Assembly (NCBI RefSeq): GCF_000418325.1
Contig: NC_021658.1
Coordinates: forward strand, 13,124,501 to 13,188,500
Direction of reading: 5' to 3'
DNA: 64,000 nucleotides
Source: Sorangium cellulosum So0157-2
Lineage (GTDB): Bacteria > Myxococcota_A > Polyangia > Polyangiales > Polyangiaceae
Every line of letters begins with the position of its first letter. Positions within the stretch are counted from its first letter, which is position 1. The translations under genes were made by a program, and so were the position numbers. A model generated the notes under the pieces. It made no database searches and was not told the origin of the DNA. It saw nothing but the letters and a program-made list of their open reading frames with translations. Shown piece by piece: positions 63,068 through 64,000 of this stretch.

Positions 63068-64000
63068 ATGCGGAGCATCCCTCGTGTCCCGGTTCTGCTA
63101 TCGATGCTGCTGATCGCCGCCTGCGACTCCGGGGGTGGCGCAGCCGGAGACGGCGGCCAGGGCGGCGCCGGCGGCTCGGGTGGCCTGGGGAGCGGTGGAC
63201 GGATGGAGGGCGCCGGCGGCTCGGGCGGCGCGACCTCCACGGGCAGCGCCGGCGGCGAGTGCGTGACGGCCGGCGACTGCCCTGCCGCCGCGGGCTCCTG
63301 CGATGGTGCTGCGTGCGTGGACGGGGCCTGCGTGGTCCGCCCCGACCCGGACCGCGAGGGCGCGCCGTGCGACGACGGCGATGCCTGCACCGAGGGAGAG
63401 GTCTGCGCAGGCGGCGCCTGCGGTCAGGGAGCCCCCCGCGACTGCAGCGCGCTCGACGCGGAGTGCGCGGTGGGGCGCTGCGACCCGGCAGCCGGCTGCG
63501 CCTTTGACCCCATCAACGAGGACGCGGCCTGCGACCTGGAAAACACGTGCGGGGCGAGCGTCTGCCGCGCTGGGCAATGCGTCGTGGAGTCGGTCTTCGC
63601 TCCGGACGGGACTCCGTGCGACGACTCCAGGTTCTGCACCGTGGGCGACGTGTGCAGCGGCGGCGCCTGCGTCAGCGCTCCGAACCGATGCGGCGCGCCG
63701 GACGACGGCTGCACGGTGAGCAGCTGCGATGAGGCCGCCCGGACCTGTGTCGTCACGGAAGCCAACGAGGGGGGTGCCTGCGACGACGGCGACGGGTGCA
63801 CGGCCGGCACGACGTGCCAGGACGGCATCTGCGGTACGCCGACCGGCACGATCGCGGCGTGCATGACGGGCGATAGCTGCTGTCCATCCGGGTGCAGCGA
63901 CGCGGACGACGGGGACTGCCCGTTCTGGCGGTCGGGCGTGCAGCAGGGCGTCCCGGCCTCGTCCTTGAGCGGCTGGACCCAGTGCTTCAGCAACCAGTTC
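63068..64000 (+). CDS. Cys-rich surface lipoprotein (partial, runs off right edge)
   Basis: From ATG 63068 the frame is open to the window end (311 residues visible). A lipobox (LLIAAC, Cys19) is followed by a Gly/Ser-rich stalk with GGSGG repeats (about 22-60) and then a long Cys-rich region: repeats like GxPCDDGDxCTxGxxCxxGxC occur at least three times (around 63363, 63610, 63775). The last part, DSCCPSGCSDADDGDC and GWTQCFSNQF, resembles secreted myxobacterial proteins of unknown function. Operator site 5 directly upstream places it in the zinc island. Confidence 0.8.
   Translation, partial: MRSIPRVPVLLSMLLIAACDSGGGAAGDGGQGGAGGSGGLGSGGRMEGAGGSGGATSTGSAGGECVTAGDCPAAAGSCDGAACVDGACVVRPDPDREGAPCDDGDACTEGEVCAGGACGQGAPRDCSALDAECAVGRCDPAAGCAFDPINEDAACDLENTCGASVCRAGQCVVESVFAPDGTPCDDSRFCTVGDVCSGGACVSAPNRCGAPDDGCTVSSCDEAARTCVVTEANEGGACDDGDGCTAGTTCQDGICGTPTGTIAACMTGDSCCPSGCSDADDGDCPFWRSGVQQGVPASSLSGWTQCFSNQF

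Overview
The window looks like a chromosomal segment of a myxobacterium, most likely Sorangium or a relative in the Polyangiales. The signs are very high GC with strong third-position GC bias, a MYXO-CTERM-type protein sorting tail, two AgmX/PglI-type C-terminal modules, a Ser/Thr kinase with an N-terminal zinc ribbon, and many lipoproteins with Gly/Ser- or Pro/Ala-rich linkers. I saw no tRNA, rRNA, CRISPR array, phage module or intact transposase. The assignment is inferred from gene content only.

Positions 1-22.2 kb are mostly housekeeping and envelope genes: a MotA/TolQ/ExbB-like channel protein with a DUF3348-like partner, a prolyl oligopeptidase, a holin-X membrane pair, prmC and a phosphohexomutase (overlapping), rsmD, truA, an HtrA protease with a collagen-like insert, a NamZ-type muramidase, an FAD-linked oxidase, an HD hydrolase, and an OmpA/TSP3 protein coupled to a MYXO-CTERM surface protein.

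Positions 22.2-45.6 kb are more accessory. They hold a frame-disrupted zinc-ribbon/GYF protein around a 24-copy GCC repeat, a large secreted DNRLRE/SdrD-like/Cys-repeat protein behind two matching promoters, a response regulator with a sigma-54-type promoter, a solitary Eco57I-like DNA methylase, a lipoprotein DsbA-like thioredoxin, a lone P-loop NTPase, a LysR regulator, a GH6 cellulase, a frameshifted metallophosphoesterase, a YegD-like Hsp70, a Ser/Thr kinase and a C-terminally truncated large catalase.

Positions 45.9 kb to the end form the most interesting part: a coherent island that looks like a zinc-limitation response. It contains a NiCoT-type permease, a COG0523 metallochaperone GTPase overlapping a WD40 protein, a 25% His protein, a DUF1826 protein divergent from a Cys-poor ribosomal protein L33, the remnant of a second COG0523 gene, a TonB-dependent receptor with an N-terminal TonB-C domain, an AztD-like beta-propeller zinc chaperone, and many lipoproteins. 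Four of these share an apparently undescribed domain with H-x-C-x-H-x3-GPF, a further His and a downstream Cys. Each transcription unit starts next to a dyad with the core RCAA-N5-TTGC or a one-base variant, seen five times, which suggests one Fur-family (Zur-like) regulator. I propose that this is a surface zinc-scavenging system: lipoproteins capture metal outside, the receptor imports it, the propeller and GTPase deliver it, and zinc-free L33 spares it.
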